Source: Drosophila persimilis (Eukaryota > Arthropoda > Insecta > Diptera > Drosophilidae). From it: DNA of 64,000 bases. The notes beneath the pieces are model-generated. The model was not told the origin of the DNA and ran no database searches. It saw only the letters and a program-made list of their open reading frames with translations. Shown piece after piece: positions 35,010 through 48,270 of the stretch (position 1 is the stretch's first letter; each line of letters opens with the position of its first letter). The stretch is taken from positions 11,408,001 through 11,472,000 of the forward strand of contig NW_020825288.1 in the NCBI RefSeq assembly GCF_003286085.1, written 5' to 3'. The translations under genes and the position numbers were made by a program.

Positions 35010-35015
35010 ATTAAA
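35010..35015 (+). terminator. Poly(A) signal candidate of Nsf2
   Basis: ATTAAA lies about 290 bp after the stop codon. No AATAAA was seen nearer. Confidence 0.45.
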
Positions 35016-36988
35016 GTTGTATTAGACCATTTTTTAAGCGCAAAACTTAAATGTAACTGATGATTTGAGATACATACTTATATATGTATAATCCTAGCCT
35101 CGCTCGCTGTTAAGTTGCAATGTCACGACCCAACGAATGAAAATCAGAACCAGACCAGAACCATTCAAAACGATACGAAAGACTTTTGTAACTCGCATTT
35201 AGCGAACAAGGATCAATATCGAATTGCCCGAAAACTAGTCAAATAGCATAAACAGACAAAGCACAAAATCAATCTGGAACTTTTTTATACGATACGTGTG
35301 TGTATATTTTGTACGTTTTATGATGCCACAATTTTGGAATTTGTCTTTAGATGATCACCAGAACGAACACTTTTTGTATTCAGATCAAACACTGGGCCAA
35401 AACTCATTTACAACAAAACTAATACTATATCCCTATACTCTTTGAATATCGGGTATACAAAGTTGGAACTGAAAACGACTAATCAACATAACTATGGAAC
35501 TATAGAAAATGTGTCCACTATGTCCCTGTAGAACCATAATAGGTAATAACAGATCCCGTCCTCTCTCGGAGCGACATATCCCAAGAACTTCCTGCCGGGA
35601 ACTTCCATTTACGGGTAGATATATTGTTGTCTTACAGTTTGCACAAATGTACTACTATTAGATCAATTTAGGTTTCAAAACTAGGCTTAAGAAGGTGTGT
35701 GCATTCACTTGAAGTCAATTCTGTCGAGTATCTCCCCATCCGACCGGTGGACCGACCCATTACTGGGCGGAGCAACGAATTAATATAATGACAAATGAGG
35801 CTGAAAATGATTTCATTGCCTAGCACACAAGCATAATCCGGTATTCGATGTATTTTTAAAATGGTTTAATAATGCAAAACAGTTCTATAATATGTATTCA
35901 ACCAGATTATGATCATGTCCCACGCTGTTTAATAATATATTTAATAAAATTATGTATAAATCGAGATGTCATATCAATATTGAATTTGCTTGAACCATTT
36001 AGAGACAATCTGTCATCAATGTCCAAAGGGAACATCTCAATTTCAAACTACAAATTTGCATTCGTTAAATGAAATTCTTTGAAAAATCCCATTGATTTGA
36101 ATAATGTCTACACTCTCAGATCGCCGCCAGACGGCCGTCTGGCCAACTGAGCGGCGTCAGAAATTATCACCAGCCAGAGCCGTTACATAGCGAGAGCCAT
36201 AACCGAGACATCGATCAGCTGTTCGCAAGGCCCGACGGACGCCGCACTGACCCGCCAGCAGTAGCTGAGAGTTGGTGTTGAGCTCGGCTCTGGCCAAGAC
36301 AGCGCCCTGGCCAGTCTCTTGATGGTACTAAGACCGGGACGGAAGACGGAACCCAATCAGTGCTGACCACAACCAGTCGGAGTCGCCAATTGCTGACTGC
36401 TGCTCTAATATGTAATTTGAATAAATGATTTATAATGAAAACACTCGAGCGGTGCGCGCGTCGTATACGTAATATAGAGTAGAGCAGAGCATAGCAGAGA
36501 GTAATTGATATATGGCGCTAATTGCGCCCGACGCCCATTTGTGGTGCGAAGCGGTCCAGTCCAGTCCAGTGCGGAGCGCCGCTTTATCAGCGCGTCTGAG
36601 GAATCTTGAGGTAGCCAGAGCCACCGGCACAGCCAGATCTAGTGTCGCGACGGTGTCAGCTGCCGCTTATTAACTAATTAAAGCTGCATATTTCTTGAGA
36701 TCTTAAAATTGATTTGCATTGCCAATTGAATGGAATGGCTGGGCTGTCAGGGCACCTCTTGTCCCACAATTAGCCACAAATGTATGCAGTGTGCAGCTGT
36801 CCCTAAACCATTTTCCACGTCATGGAGAGTACGAGTACAAGCAACACGATCCCGTCGACGTCGACTCATCCAACCCACCCACCACTTAGCGGGCCAGCGT
36901 AATTATTGGGTGGGGGCTGGGGACCAGGCCACCGCGTCATCCGCTCACGTATGCAAAAGATTTTCGTGACGAAAGTCCAGTCGGACAA

Positions 36989-37001
36989 AGTTCAGTGACC
37001 G
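36989..37001 (+). promoter_or_regulatory. Candidate ecdysone response element
   Basis: AGTTCAGTGACCG matches the EcR/USP consensus RGKTCANTGAMCY at 12 of 13 positions (last base differs). tal/pri expression is known to depend on ecdysone. A site like this can arise by chance in 20 kb. Confidence 0.35.
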
Positions 37002-40000
37002 AGCCAAAATGCAGCCACGAAGCCCAAAATTAAAGCCAAAACGGATTTTCATTCAGTGCCGGGCCGCTGTCGTCTCTCTCTCTCTCTCGCTCTTTAAAAA
37101 TAAATGCGAAACTTTTACAAATTTGTATTTTTGTTTATTATTAATTGAACCCGCTCTCGGCCAGGGCGCACTTGTCCGGCCAAAAGCAAAGCCCAAGCCC
37201 GCGCCCGCGCTTCAGCCTGAGCCGCCGCCCCAGTCACAGCTCAGTCGCGCCCCTCGTAAACTTTGAAACCGGCCTGGCCCGAGACGACTGCTGCTTTTTC
37301 TGCTGCTGTTGTTTAAAGCACAAACGCCGGCAGCAAAGGTTCGATTTCACTTTCGCACGCTGTCTCGAGAAAGGTGGGAGGGGAGGACGAGGGGGAGGAG
37401 CAGGCGCATCTGGGGAGCTGGAGCCATAGCTGGAGCTGAAGCTGAAGCTGGAGCGGATGGGAATGGGGGGATTGGTAGGCTGTCTCTGGCTGTGACGCGG
37501 GGTCTGTCATGTGTTCAACTTTGCTGCTCTCACTTGCTTTCTTTCAAATGGGACTCTCTCTCTCTCTCTCTCTTTCCTTGGAGCACCGGATCTGTTTCCT
37601 TTTGTATTTTCATCGCTACACTGCAATAAAATTATATTTCCCGAATGTCAATGTGAAAAACTTCACATTTAAAATAATAAATAAATAACGTATTACAATA
37701 TATGAGATATATCATTAAAGCTAATTTTAAGCTTTTTTCTTTAGTGCTGGGCAATAGAAACTTGTTGAATTTGTCAGCATTTTCCAGATAGTTCTTTGGT
37801 CCTCTCCTGTCATTGGCCACCCCCCAATCTTCACGGGAATTTGCCCACCGATGTATGGCGATGTCGGGTATCGTATCGTACCAGCTACCTGCTGCCGCCG
37901 CAGTGAATGAGGTGAAGACAAAGGCAAACATCATGCAAAATCTTCCTGCATTACACAAACGCGGAAGGTTTTCGCTGTACTCGCACATTTCATGGATTTT
38001 CCAGCGCTCCAACTGCATTTTCATGGCATTTTCATTGATGTTTTCAAGCGTGCATGTGCCCGTATGCGAAACTAGCAGTTAAATTAGCAGTTTTTGCCCG
38101 TTGCCTCCGCTCTGCACTACAATTTTACACTGCAGTGACTGACTGTTTGGGGATTTTTTGTGTGTTGGTTTTCGGTTTTCTCCGTCTGTTTTTTTTTGTT
38201 TTTTGTTGCAATTTATAATTGAGTTGCAATTTGGCATGCGAGCCAAGAAGAAGTGGCCGGGAGTCAAGCCTCGAAACTATTTGCGGTATGTCGGAGATTT
38301 TCGTGGAACTTGCATGCGTATTCGTCATCAAGTAAAGATATGGGAAAAGGTATTTAAATTGACTGTGTTTTGGGTCAAAGATTCTCCTCTTAACTTAACC
38401 CTTGTGTTAGGGCAATAAAACAGATATGTATGTAGACCCTGCCTGAACAGGACACAGGACTCCACAGAAGACTATGAAGAAAAAGGCCACTACCTTAACC
38501 CCCTATGTCAGTCGGGGGTTAAGAACAAGTAGTCATCTGTATTTATATCGCATTTATATCCTAAACAGAAGACACAACCCCCAAGATTACACAAACAAAA
38601 AAAAGCTCAAAAACGGGGCATGATCAAAAGCCGGTAACAACCGAAACACAAATCAAAACGCAGAATCCAGAATCCAGGGCAAAAAGCCAGCACAGAATCC
38701 AGCCTCTCGAAATCTGTGAAAATGTTGCCGCACGCGATCGGGACATTCGCATTCGCATTTCATTTCGATTCATTGATACACAGCCTCCACTCCCGGACAG
38801 AATGCAGAAAAAAAACCGCCTTCGCCTCGGCACAGTTCCATATTAAATAATACGATCTGATCTGGCTGTGTGTGTGTGTGTGCGCGCTCCTTATTATTAT
38901 TATATTGTATTCCACCCTTTTTTTGCGTGCTGCCCAGAGCGGCGATTTTTTGTGCCATTTTCTTAGGAATTCCTTGGCACGCAGCAGCAGCAGCAGCAGC
39001 AGAAGCCGAAACCGAGTCCGAATCCGAATCTGGGGCCATATCCCCTGTCGCATGATCAATCAGAACGTTCCATCAACATTCCCCGATCTCAATCTGAATC
39101 TGGATCTCAGGGGCATATTGACATCCCAGAGACGCGTCGTAGTTCACTTTCCTTTTTTTCGACGGCAGCTGTCGAGTGGGGAGGGGCGGCACGTGCCTAG
39201 CTTCTGCTTTCTTCACTTTCGTCGTCGGTGTTCTCGGGTTACCTTTCGGAGTTACCCCTTTCGGGGCCACGCCTCCAGTCGTTATAGCGCACACTTACGC
39301 AAGGCGGATATTGATTTCGGGATTGTCAGTAGATTGTCAAAGGTGGGGGTTGAAGTGGAACAACTACTACTACGAGTACGATTTCACGTGCTACCCGTGT
39401 GCCCCGTGTGCCAGAGACCCGGCTGACTGCGAGAATGACATCTGCGTGTGCCCATTGTGTTTCACTTTTCATCAAACTTATATTAATAAGTTGCTTGCGC
39501 CATAATTAAACCGAATTTGATATTTCCGGCCCGGGGGAGAGACACTTGGTTCACTGAACCCATGAAAAATCCTTGAACCCACGACCAAGACGCCAGACGA
39601 AATAAATATTTTGTACATATGTATTGCCAATAATCTATTTCAAACAAAGAACCAGAAAAATATAAAAAAAGTTAGAGAAGCGTCGCGTCTGCTGCCCTTT
39701 TGGCTTTTGGCGGCACCCTCACAAAATTATTGACCAGCGTTCCATCCATCCATCCCAAAAAAAACGCAAAAATGGGAGAGAAAACGAACAAGAAGTCGGA
39801 CTCTGACTGACTTTTGATCTGGACTTGTCTGTCTCTTTCTGGATCTGGAAGGAGGATGGCGGATGGTGATGCTACCCAAATATTTCTGTTGGTCAGGAAA
39901 GGACTTCTGTGCGGTTTGTTCACATTCGTTTTTTGTTAGTTTTTTATTTTTTGTATCTGTATCTGCTGCCGGTCCTTCTGCCCCTCCACACACACACATC

Positions 40001-41531
40001 TTTGTATTTCATTCTAATCAACATGCTGCAAAACATATAATTCGAATTTTTGATATTTCATCTGACCATTTTGCCGAGAAAATTGCATTTAAACGCCTAT
40101 TATGCGCTTTTTATTTGCAACCCATACTTTTCTGCCCGATTGCCCTGGCCTGGCTTGGCTGACTCAGTCATGCAAAAATACAAATCATTGTTTAAGTATA
40201 TACTCCTACCATACCGACAATATTTAGGTATAATGCTGATAAATCGCCACAATACATGGATAAATATGGTTCATATTTAAACGTATACTCGTATATATAC
40301 AATACATATGTATATTCGTACTTACAGGCCGCTCTGACAACTAGTCGGCAGCTTCCTGCTTTGGGAGTTAATTAAATAAAGTCGTAATATCGTTAGCAAA
40401 TAAAATAAATTGTCTTCAATTACATGAATGACATCCAAGGCGCAATCTCTGGTGATTGACCTCTTTCAATGTGGCATTCTTGGCTTGATTGCCCCGAACT
40501 TCGGCAGGAAGATAATGAAATTGTATATAAACTTGCATATATGTACATATACTCGTTCAACCCCGCCGATACACAGAGACAGAGACGGCTGTGGCTATGC
40601 GCCATGCACTTAATCAAAAAATACGACAAAATCAAGTGTAAACAAAACTGCATCGCAGATCTCGACTCGAACTGGCAGGCAGCATCGACACCGACTCCGA
40701 GACTCCGACTCGACCGATCGGGTGCATTGAACACATGAATATATCTGGCAACAAAACAAAAATTTAAATCTCATTTATACATATATATATGCATATTGTA
40801 TGTATGTATTAAAGTGCACTGCAAAAATAGTTGCCTGTTACTGTTAAATCGTTTTTAAGCTTGAGTTAAAAAAGAAACGATTGCGATTTATTTTTTTTTA
40901 CTGAGAAGCAAGCTAATACAGAAATTGTCTTGCACTGGGAGAGATTTCAGATACTGGAATATTCAAATGTGTTTAAATTATTTCGAGGCATTAGCACATA
41001 TTTTAGAATGTGGTAAATTTTAGAGGTTTATGTACTTCCTGTTAAACCAATAAATACGAGTAATTTTCGAAAGATTTATTTAATCACAAAATCAAAAAGT
41101 AAATACATCTTTTTCTGAATATTTTCAATCTTATAAAACTACTTTTGCCTCGTATTAAATAAAAAGTATTAACAATTTAGAAATATTTCAGTCTCTTATA
41201 AAAGTAAGCTATTATTCCGGGATTTCTTGGGTAGGACTAGCTAGAAGTTACAGTCTGAATCCCTTGACAGACTACTACTAAGAATATTACTACAAATTTT
41301 ACTTTAAATGCAATCTATTGTTATGATTATGTATTGCAGTTAACTTTTCATCTTTCAATATTATACAATATTCTCCGCCAATGATGATCAGTTGGCAAAA
41401 ATCGAGCAAAATCGATCCAGTTTGGCTAATATTAGAATCAAAATAAGTATACACTTATACTCATATATTGTATATGAGTCTATAGACCGACCTGTATTAG
41501 AATTGACTTTCGTCTTCTAATGCGATGTGGT

Positions 41532-41540
41532 TGACCTTGA
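41532..41540 (-). promoter_or_regulatory. Candidate Ftz-F1-type nuclear receptor site
   Basis: The minus strand reads TCAAGGTCA, a perfect extended half-site for Ftz-F1/DHR39-class monomeric receptors. A second site, TCAAGGTCG, lies on the plus strand at 47786-47794. Function is not shown. Confidence 0.3.
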
Positions 41541-42329
41541 CGCTCTACCGAGAGTTTATTGTCCTTTCAATAGAACACGCTAAATAAACTCGAATTTTAG
41601 CAGTCGTACATATACCATACATGCCTATATCTTTAAATTTATACATTTTCGTATACATATATGTATATACAGTTTATACTGCACTAATTCTGCGACGAAC
41701 TAGTTTCGACAAAACAGATTCAGATTTCAATTCCGATTCCGATTGCGATTCCGATTCCTGAATTCCGAACAATAATAAGATGAGAGAGTAAAAAACGTCC
41801 ACAAAGTGCATATAAAAAAAGTATTTAAATCTACCCACAACCCGAACTGCTGACTGCTGACTGTTGATCGTCTCCAGTTGAGGCTCCGGCCAGATGCTAC
41901 GATGTTGCATTCCGCTGGTACTCCAACCGTCTGTTCAAGCCCCAACACACTCGCTGCTCCTCCTCCGGCCGTTCTGTGCCCCCCCCGATCATCATCAGCT
42001 GACTGGATCTACGCGCGCGCCCGTTTAATTGCATCTGCGTGGGCCTCCTGCTCCTTCCCCTACCCTATTTTGGGGGTTCGGGAGAGGGGGGTATCTGGGC
42101 AGTCGTTTGTAGTATCTGTGAGATTTTATGCAAATTAAACAAGTTCGCTGCCAAAATATTGCCGTCTGCGTTGATTTGTTGTTGCGCTGCTGCCGCTTCT
42201 GCTGTATTTGCTTTTAATTATTTATTTGCATTTATGTGATGTGTGTACAGATGTGTGTACACTGTGTACAGGTGTGTAGTATATAAGATTGTGTGCGTAG
42301 TCAGTGTAAGTAGTTTGGCTAGTCCCTGG

Positions 42330-42357
42330 CACCGGCACCGGCACCGACACCGACACC
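42330..42357. repeat. CACCGG/CACCGA hexamer repeat
   Basis: Tandem six-base units (CACCGGCACCGG...CACCGACACC) occur in non-coding DNA. Confidence 0.7.
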
Positions 42358-45300
42358 TGCACTGGAAGCTTTGTCGTGGTATCTGCCCAAACCATTCCAT
42401 ACCATAACAAAAGCGATTCCAAAAACCCAAAAACCAAACATGTTTCATGTTTTTTGGGCGTTTGCTGCTCGAGGGATGTCTCTGTTATTATTGATTAGCT
42501 AAATTGTTGTTAATTAGTTTGACTTTGAACTTGATTTAGAGCTTGTTTGGGGCAAATGTTTCAATAGTCGTCTATTCGGGGGGTTCATCTGTCGGCGCTG
42601 TCGATCGGTACAAAGAACGAAGCCCAGTCACGTGTTACGGAATATTAGGTTAAGAACTTTTGAAGTCTTTTTGTTGGAGCTGCCCCTGAGGCATCTCTTT
42701 CCACCTGAATCCATTTTGATCTTATATATATCCACCGTATATCATATTGTATAATCTTTCTCTCTCTCTCTCTCTTGTTATCCAATTTCCAGTGTTGCTT
42801 TTCAGGGGGTAGTAACTGGCACTGAGTATCCCCCATTCATGCCCTAATTGCAGCCCAGTGGAACAGATTCGAGCGTTTCATGATCATGACTAAGGTCAGA
42901 TTCATAAAAAACCGCATATACTACGAGTAGACCCAATTTAGCGGACAAAAGTACACTCTCGAAATTTGTGCGCAAAGAAATTAAAAGCGAAATGGAATTG
43001 TTTATACAAATGCCGACCAGACCAGGCCAGACCAGACCAGACCCTGCATTTGCATAAACATTTGCACGTTCATTGTGTATCGCGAGGTTTGTGGTTTTTG
43101 GTGTCCAGAGCCGAGCCGAGCAGAGTCGTATCATGTGGACGTTGGAGACCCTCGAGCAAATAGGTGCTTCCATTTTCAAGGGTTTGCCTTGTCTGGCAGC
43201 TCGGATTTTCCGTTTCCACATTGAACTTGAGAGCTCTCCGATCCGATCCAATCCGATCTGCTCGGTCTAGCCCTGGTGGTGCAGAAGCGAATCCAATTCA
43301 ATCCATTCAGGTGTTGTCGGAGTCGCTTGGGGAGTCACTTGCTGCCGGATCTGAGTCTGGTGCATTAGTGCATAAATCATGCGCGTCCGATGATATCACG
43401 TGTTATAATTAGAACGATGCATTTTCACTTTTTTCACATCCCAACCCCAACATCGAGATCAAATGTCCGTATCCGCGTAGGGCTGGGTTGACAGCTGAAA
43501 ATCGTGATATTTGATGTTTGTATCTTTCATACATATGGCCTGGAACGATAGCCTGAGTGCCGGCTGGGGAGGGGAGTGGAGGGGCATAAGACGGGGGAGC
43601 GAAACCCCATCGAGCCATCAATGGAACCAATGCCCGTAAAGTGTCGTTCATTATGACCTCCTGTTGCAGTTGCAGTTGCAGTTTTTGTTGTTGTTGTTGT
43701 TGCCGAGTTGTTGCTATTATTGCCATGGTTCTTGTTACAATGTAATCGCTGGCGGCTCTTTAAAATATGCACCAGCTATACTGTCAATAGCTAAGAGTAC
43801 CTCTGGTCGGGCCAACCACTCCACTGAGAACTGGAGACTCCAGCAGCCAGCAGATAGTGGCCAACACCGCCACCGCCACCGCCAAAGCAGCAGCAGGTTG
43901 ACCATGAGAACATGTTATTAAATTACTGTAATAATGTATTAAGTATGTAAGAATGCTACAAATGTTAATATGTAATAATAATTGTAATAGGTTGTTGCTA
44001 TATGCCAATATGCCAAACGGACCAATCTACTCGACTTTGGTCAACAGTCAACAGTCGGTTTACTCCCATTCCCATTCCCCTTCCCCTTCCCCTTCCCTGC
44101 CTGCCTGCCATTCTACGCACTGTAGTACGAGTCTGTTGGTCAGCGGAACTCGCATTTGACATTTTCATTTTCAATTCCATGAAAGTGTTAATAATGCACT
44201 TATGTGAATATATATGTATGTATATGGATTGGGTGAGTGAATGAGTAATATACATGGGCGGTCCGTATCGTATCGATATCGACATCGATGATACACATAC
44301 GAGTATTTAATTTATGGCTCCATCATTTGCGTCACCCCAGGCACAGGCTCAGCCTCAGGCAGGGTTGGGTTCGACTCGGTTCTGTTTCTGGCTGCTAGTG
44401 GGGGGGGTGGGGACAGGAGGATTCAGCTTTTTTTGGAAAGGGAAATCCAGAACGGGTCCAGCTTGGCGCAAAAGTGTGCCGAATTTGTGAGTTAATGGCG
44501 CACTCTGAAAAGATGTGCTTGAATAAACTACATATAGTGATATCTCTATACACAGCTATACCTGAGATCTGAATACCTAAAAGCTACCTAAAATATGCAT
44601 ATTTCCATGTCCTTGACATAGTTGTATTTGTAAAGCCAACACAAAGAATAATGGTCAGGAGACTTCTGAATATACCTATTACTTTGTATCTTCATTTAAT
44701 CCAAGGACACCATATTCCTCACCTATGTAATATCAACATTTCAATTCGCAAGAACTATTGTCTTTCGAGAGCGGGGTATCCCATGACATGCCTAAAAATA
44801 AATTTCTTTGTAAATACTAAACTCGGTGGCTATTATCTATTCTATGAATGTTATTGACGTTGTGTACATAATCCCTTAATTATATGCAAACATTCTGATG
44901 GTGGCTTTCATCAAGACGTCTTAATGTATAAATATGTAAATTAATTTTTTCCCTCTTTATTAAAATTGTTACTGGTTGAGCATTCCCGGTGCGCATTTGC
45001 TTTCTTCTTCGCGTCGTCGATGATTATTTTGGGTGTTATGCAATCAAGACGATAATTTCAACATTTCTATAATAAAAAAAGTCCATATTGGAGGAGGGGA
45101 AAAAACAGCCAAGGATATGCATATCCAGTTCTGATCGGTCGATTGCTGCGGTCTGTATCGTATTTTATGAGACTTTATTTATGTGCGTTGGGGTTTCTTG
45201 TCTTTTTGGTGTTTTTTTTTTATACAACGAGTTAAACTTGTAAATAAATATAATTATTTCGTCGGCTGTGCTCAATTAATTAATATTATTTATAAATTGG

Positions 45301-45778
45301 CTCAACTGATGTTGAACAATTGAGTGTGGCTTGCTGGCTTTGGTTTGTTGGGCTTATGTGCATTAAATACTCTAATTTATGGCAGCTGCTCTGAGGTGCG
45401 GTGGCGGTGCACAACTATGTGTTTCTTCTCATTTCGATATCTAAATTAGCATTTTGTCTGTCATTTCCCAGCTCTATCTATGGTGGCTAAGAGGTATAGG
45501 TCTGCTAAGTGCGTTCATATTTTTTATTTGTTATTTACTCAATTGCAACCAATAGCCAAACGGTAATAGACCAAGACCAGCGTCTAGACCTGTTGTTTGC
45601 TTATCCGCCCGCACTAGCCGATCATTAAACATTTATAAACAAATTATGTCAATTTCAGTGTAAACATGATATCGAATCAAATCGAATCGCACCATCCTCA
45701 AGTCGCTGGCTGTGCATCGAGTGCAGACACGGTCTGGTCTGCATCGGATCTGCAGCCTCAAAAATAGCAAATATTGAA

Positions 45779-45832
45779 TTGCTGTCTGCAGTCTGCTGTC
45801 TGCGGTCTGCAGTCTGCTGTCTGCAGTCTACA
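45779..45832. repeat. CTGTCTGCAGT-type minisatellite
   Basis: Some five imperfect tandem copies of CTGTCTGCAGT/CTGCGGTCTGCAGT occur in about 55 bp of the tal flank. Confidence 0.65.
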
Positions 45833-46423
45833 GTTGATTCGGATTACGGACCAAACTTTTCCGTTTTCAGCTGTCAGAGATTGCCGTTTGCAATTTCGTC
45901 TGAATGCAGCGTCGTGTCGCGTCACCGTCAACATTTAGTTTGGCTTTGCATTTTGTTACTTGAGCTAAATTACAGCGCATGAAATACGGAAGTTGTTATT
46001 GCTATTACGGCATTGATTGCAACCTGCACTTACAGAGGGAAATAAAGATACGTATACGTATATAGAGAAAGAGAGAGATACATATAGTACTGTATAGATA
46101 CTCATTGAGAGAGGTACATATGTGTATAGATGATGCAGGAGTTTGGTAACAGAGCAAAGGGCGTGTAAGTGCTTGCTGGCCCAAAGTTGTATGCTGCTAA
46201 TTTTGATTTATTGCACATCGCCTTCTATGGCATTTTTATCTTCGTAATGCTTCCTGTTCTCCATAAAATCTGTGTCTCTGTGTGCAACTATGACTAGGCC
46301 GCTTTTGTAAGTGTTTGCACAACTAAAGCCCCGGTTCTCTCCCGCTCATTGAGACTGATCTCGAGCCCCAGATCGAGACCGACTTCGAGATCGAGCATAG
46401 CGCGTGTTATTTGATATTGAACT

Positions 46424-46449
46424 TGGCTTTGGCTTTGGCTTTGGCTTTG
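46424..46449. repeat. (GGCTTT)n repeat
   Basis: About four tandem copies of the hexamer GGCTTT. Confidence 0.7.
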
Positions 46450-48248
46450 ACGCTTACGCCGGGTGTGTGGCACGAGCTCTGTCGCGTAAACTCGCTCTCG
46501 TTATTGTTGTTTTTTCCGCTGCTTTTCGTCTCATTCTAATTTATTAATTATTTATTTATGTTGTCAGCGATCACGATACTCGCCGTAGGTGGTAATGGTT
46601 AGGCACTGCAGGGGCACTGGCAGGCCTGGTCGGGCGGGGTGGTGTGGCGTGGGGCATATTTGTCGCATTTTGTGCATTGAACGCCTTTGAGCAATTCGTA
46701 TGGTTATCGGATATTACTTATGCAAAAGCCAAACTTTTAATGAGCCACATGTTTTCGTTCATGTCTGGGGGTGAACGTCATCCTATACCTTTATTTTTGA
46801 GGTTTACCAGACATTTTTTGAATTGAAAGTCAATTAATATTTGAAGCCTGCCTAACTGGCTCTTGTATCGGCCAACAAGTTCGAGGCTAGAATCACGATA
46901 GGAGTAGAATCAGATCCAGAAAACAGAGCACCATCAGACCTACACTTTTCTTAATGTTTAACCTCCTTAGGGACTAAGACTATCTGCATGTTTCTCGACT
47001 TCGAATTAAGGTACAGTTTAGGGTTAGGTGTCGTTCCGAAAAGGTTGAAAGATTTCTCTAAGGAGGGTAATTTTTCTGTAAGAAAAATTAATGATGGCCT
47101 AATGAAGGAGGATCTCTTGAGATGATGATCTCTCGATCCCAGAAATGTTAACCCGAAGTCGATAAGCCGGCAATAATTTATTTCCACATCGATTTTATTG
47201 GAATCTATGTATCTGATATCTTACAAATTAAATAATTTTAATTCCAAGCTCTTCGGTTTCCAAATAGATCAATGAGATTGAAAAAATTACAATTTGTAAG
47301 TACTCTCCATCTCCCCTGGCTAACGTCATAAGTATTCCGGTTTCGTGTACATTATCCCAAAAAGAGTTGGGAGAGGTGGGGGAAGAGGTACCAATAAACA
47401 AGGTAAAATACTTGTTTCGCTTAAAATACGATAAAGTAATTAATTGGTGCTAGTCTGTGCAACAAAGAAACCTAATAACAATAAGAATAATGTGCACATC
47501 TCAGTCTCGAGAGTCGTCTGGCATAGTCCCAAGACTATGGCGGGATGGGGTAATGACGCGTTTCAAATACTACAACAGGAACAGCAAAAAAAGTGATACC
47601 AAAGGAAATTAATTAAGTGCATTCTGTTTGCCAGCAAGCAGACGAGTTCAGTCCCGTTTAATGAGTGATAGGAATACTACTCCCAGTCCCATCCCAATTG
47701 GAGTATTGTTCAAAATTTAATTGAAATTTATACACTGGGAGTGTAGGGTGGGACTTGGCTTTTATCGACTTCTCACTTGCTAATCTCAAGGTCGGCGCCT
47801 CTTTGCTGTTGGGTTTTTATGGATAATTAAATGTCGCGGCTGAGCTTCGGCTAAGGCTCATTTCGTCCGAGCCAGGCCGATGGGCCTGATCTGGGCTCGC
47901 TCAGAGCATTCCCGATTGGACAATGACTTGGCCAAAAACGTATGAGTCTCGTCTACTCCTCTACCCTATAGCCTCCAACCGGGGGCTACTTCGCATGGCG
48001 TTTATGATTAATCACAATTGTGTGTTGCTATCAATTTTAATTTCATTATAAAAGCTTGCATTACATACTTCGGTCTTCGGCTTGGGGGCCCCAAAGTAAA
48101 GTCCGGCAAACAGAGACAGAAATCCGAAGCCCAGAAGAGGCACATGACACCTCGAAAAAGAGAAACAGAGGAAACCTTTCGAAGAAGAAGAAGAGCTATG
48201 CGCTATGATACCATAATCCACGAATAAAACTAAGGAAACCAAAGAGCA

Positions 48249-48270
48249 GCACACACACACACACACACAC
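48249..48270. repeat. (AC)n microsatellite
   Basis: Eleven uninterrupted AC units. Confidence 0.85.

Noticed and set aside
37009-37630. Series of short overlapping plus-strand frames
   Set aside because: They come from GC-rich and CT-rich simple sequence and shift frame freely.
45779-45832. CTGTCTGCAGT repeat examined as a CRISPR-like or regulatory array
   Set aside because: Units are tandem without spacers in a fly genome; an ordinary minisatellite.
46951-47187. 78-codon minus-strand frame, at first thought a retroelement remnant
   Set aside because: I could not match it to a reverse transcriptase, gag or integrase motif.
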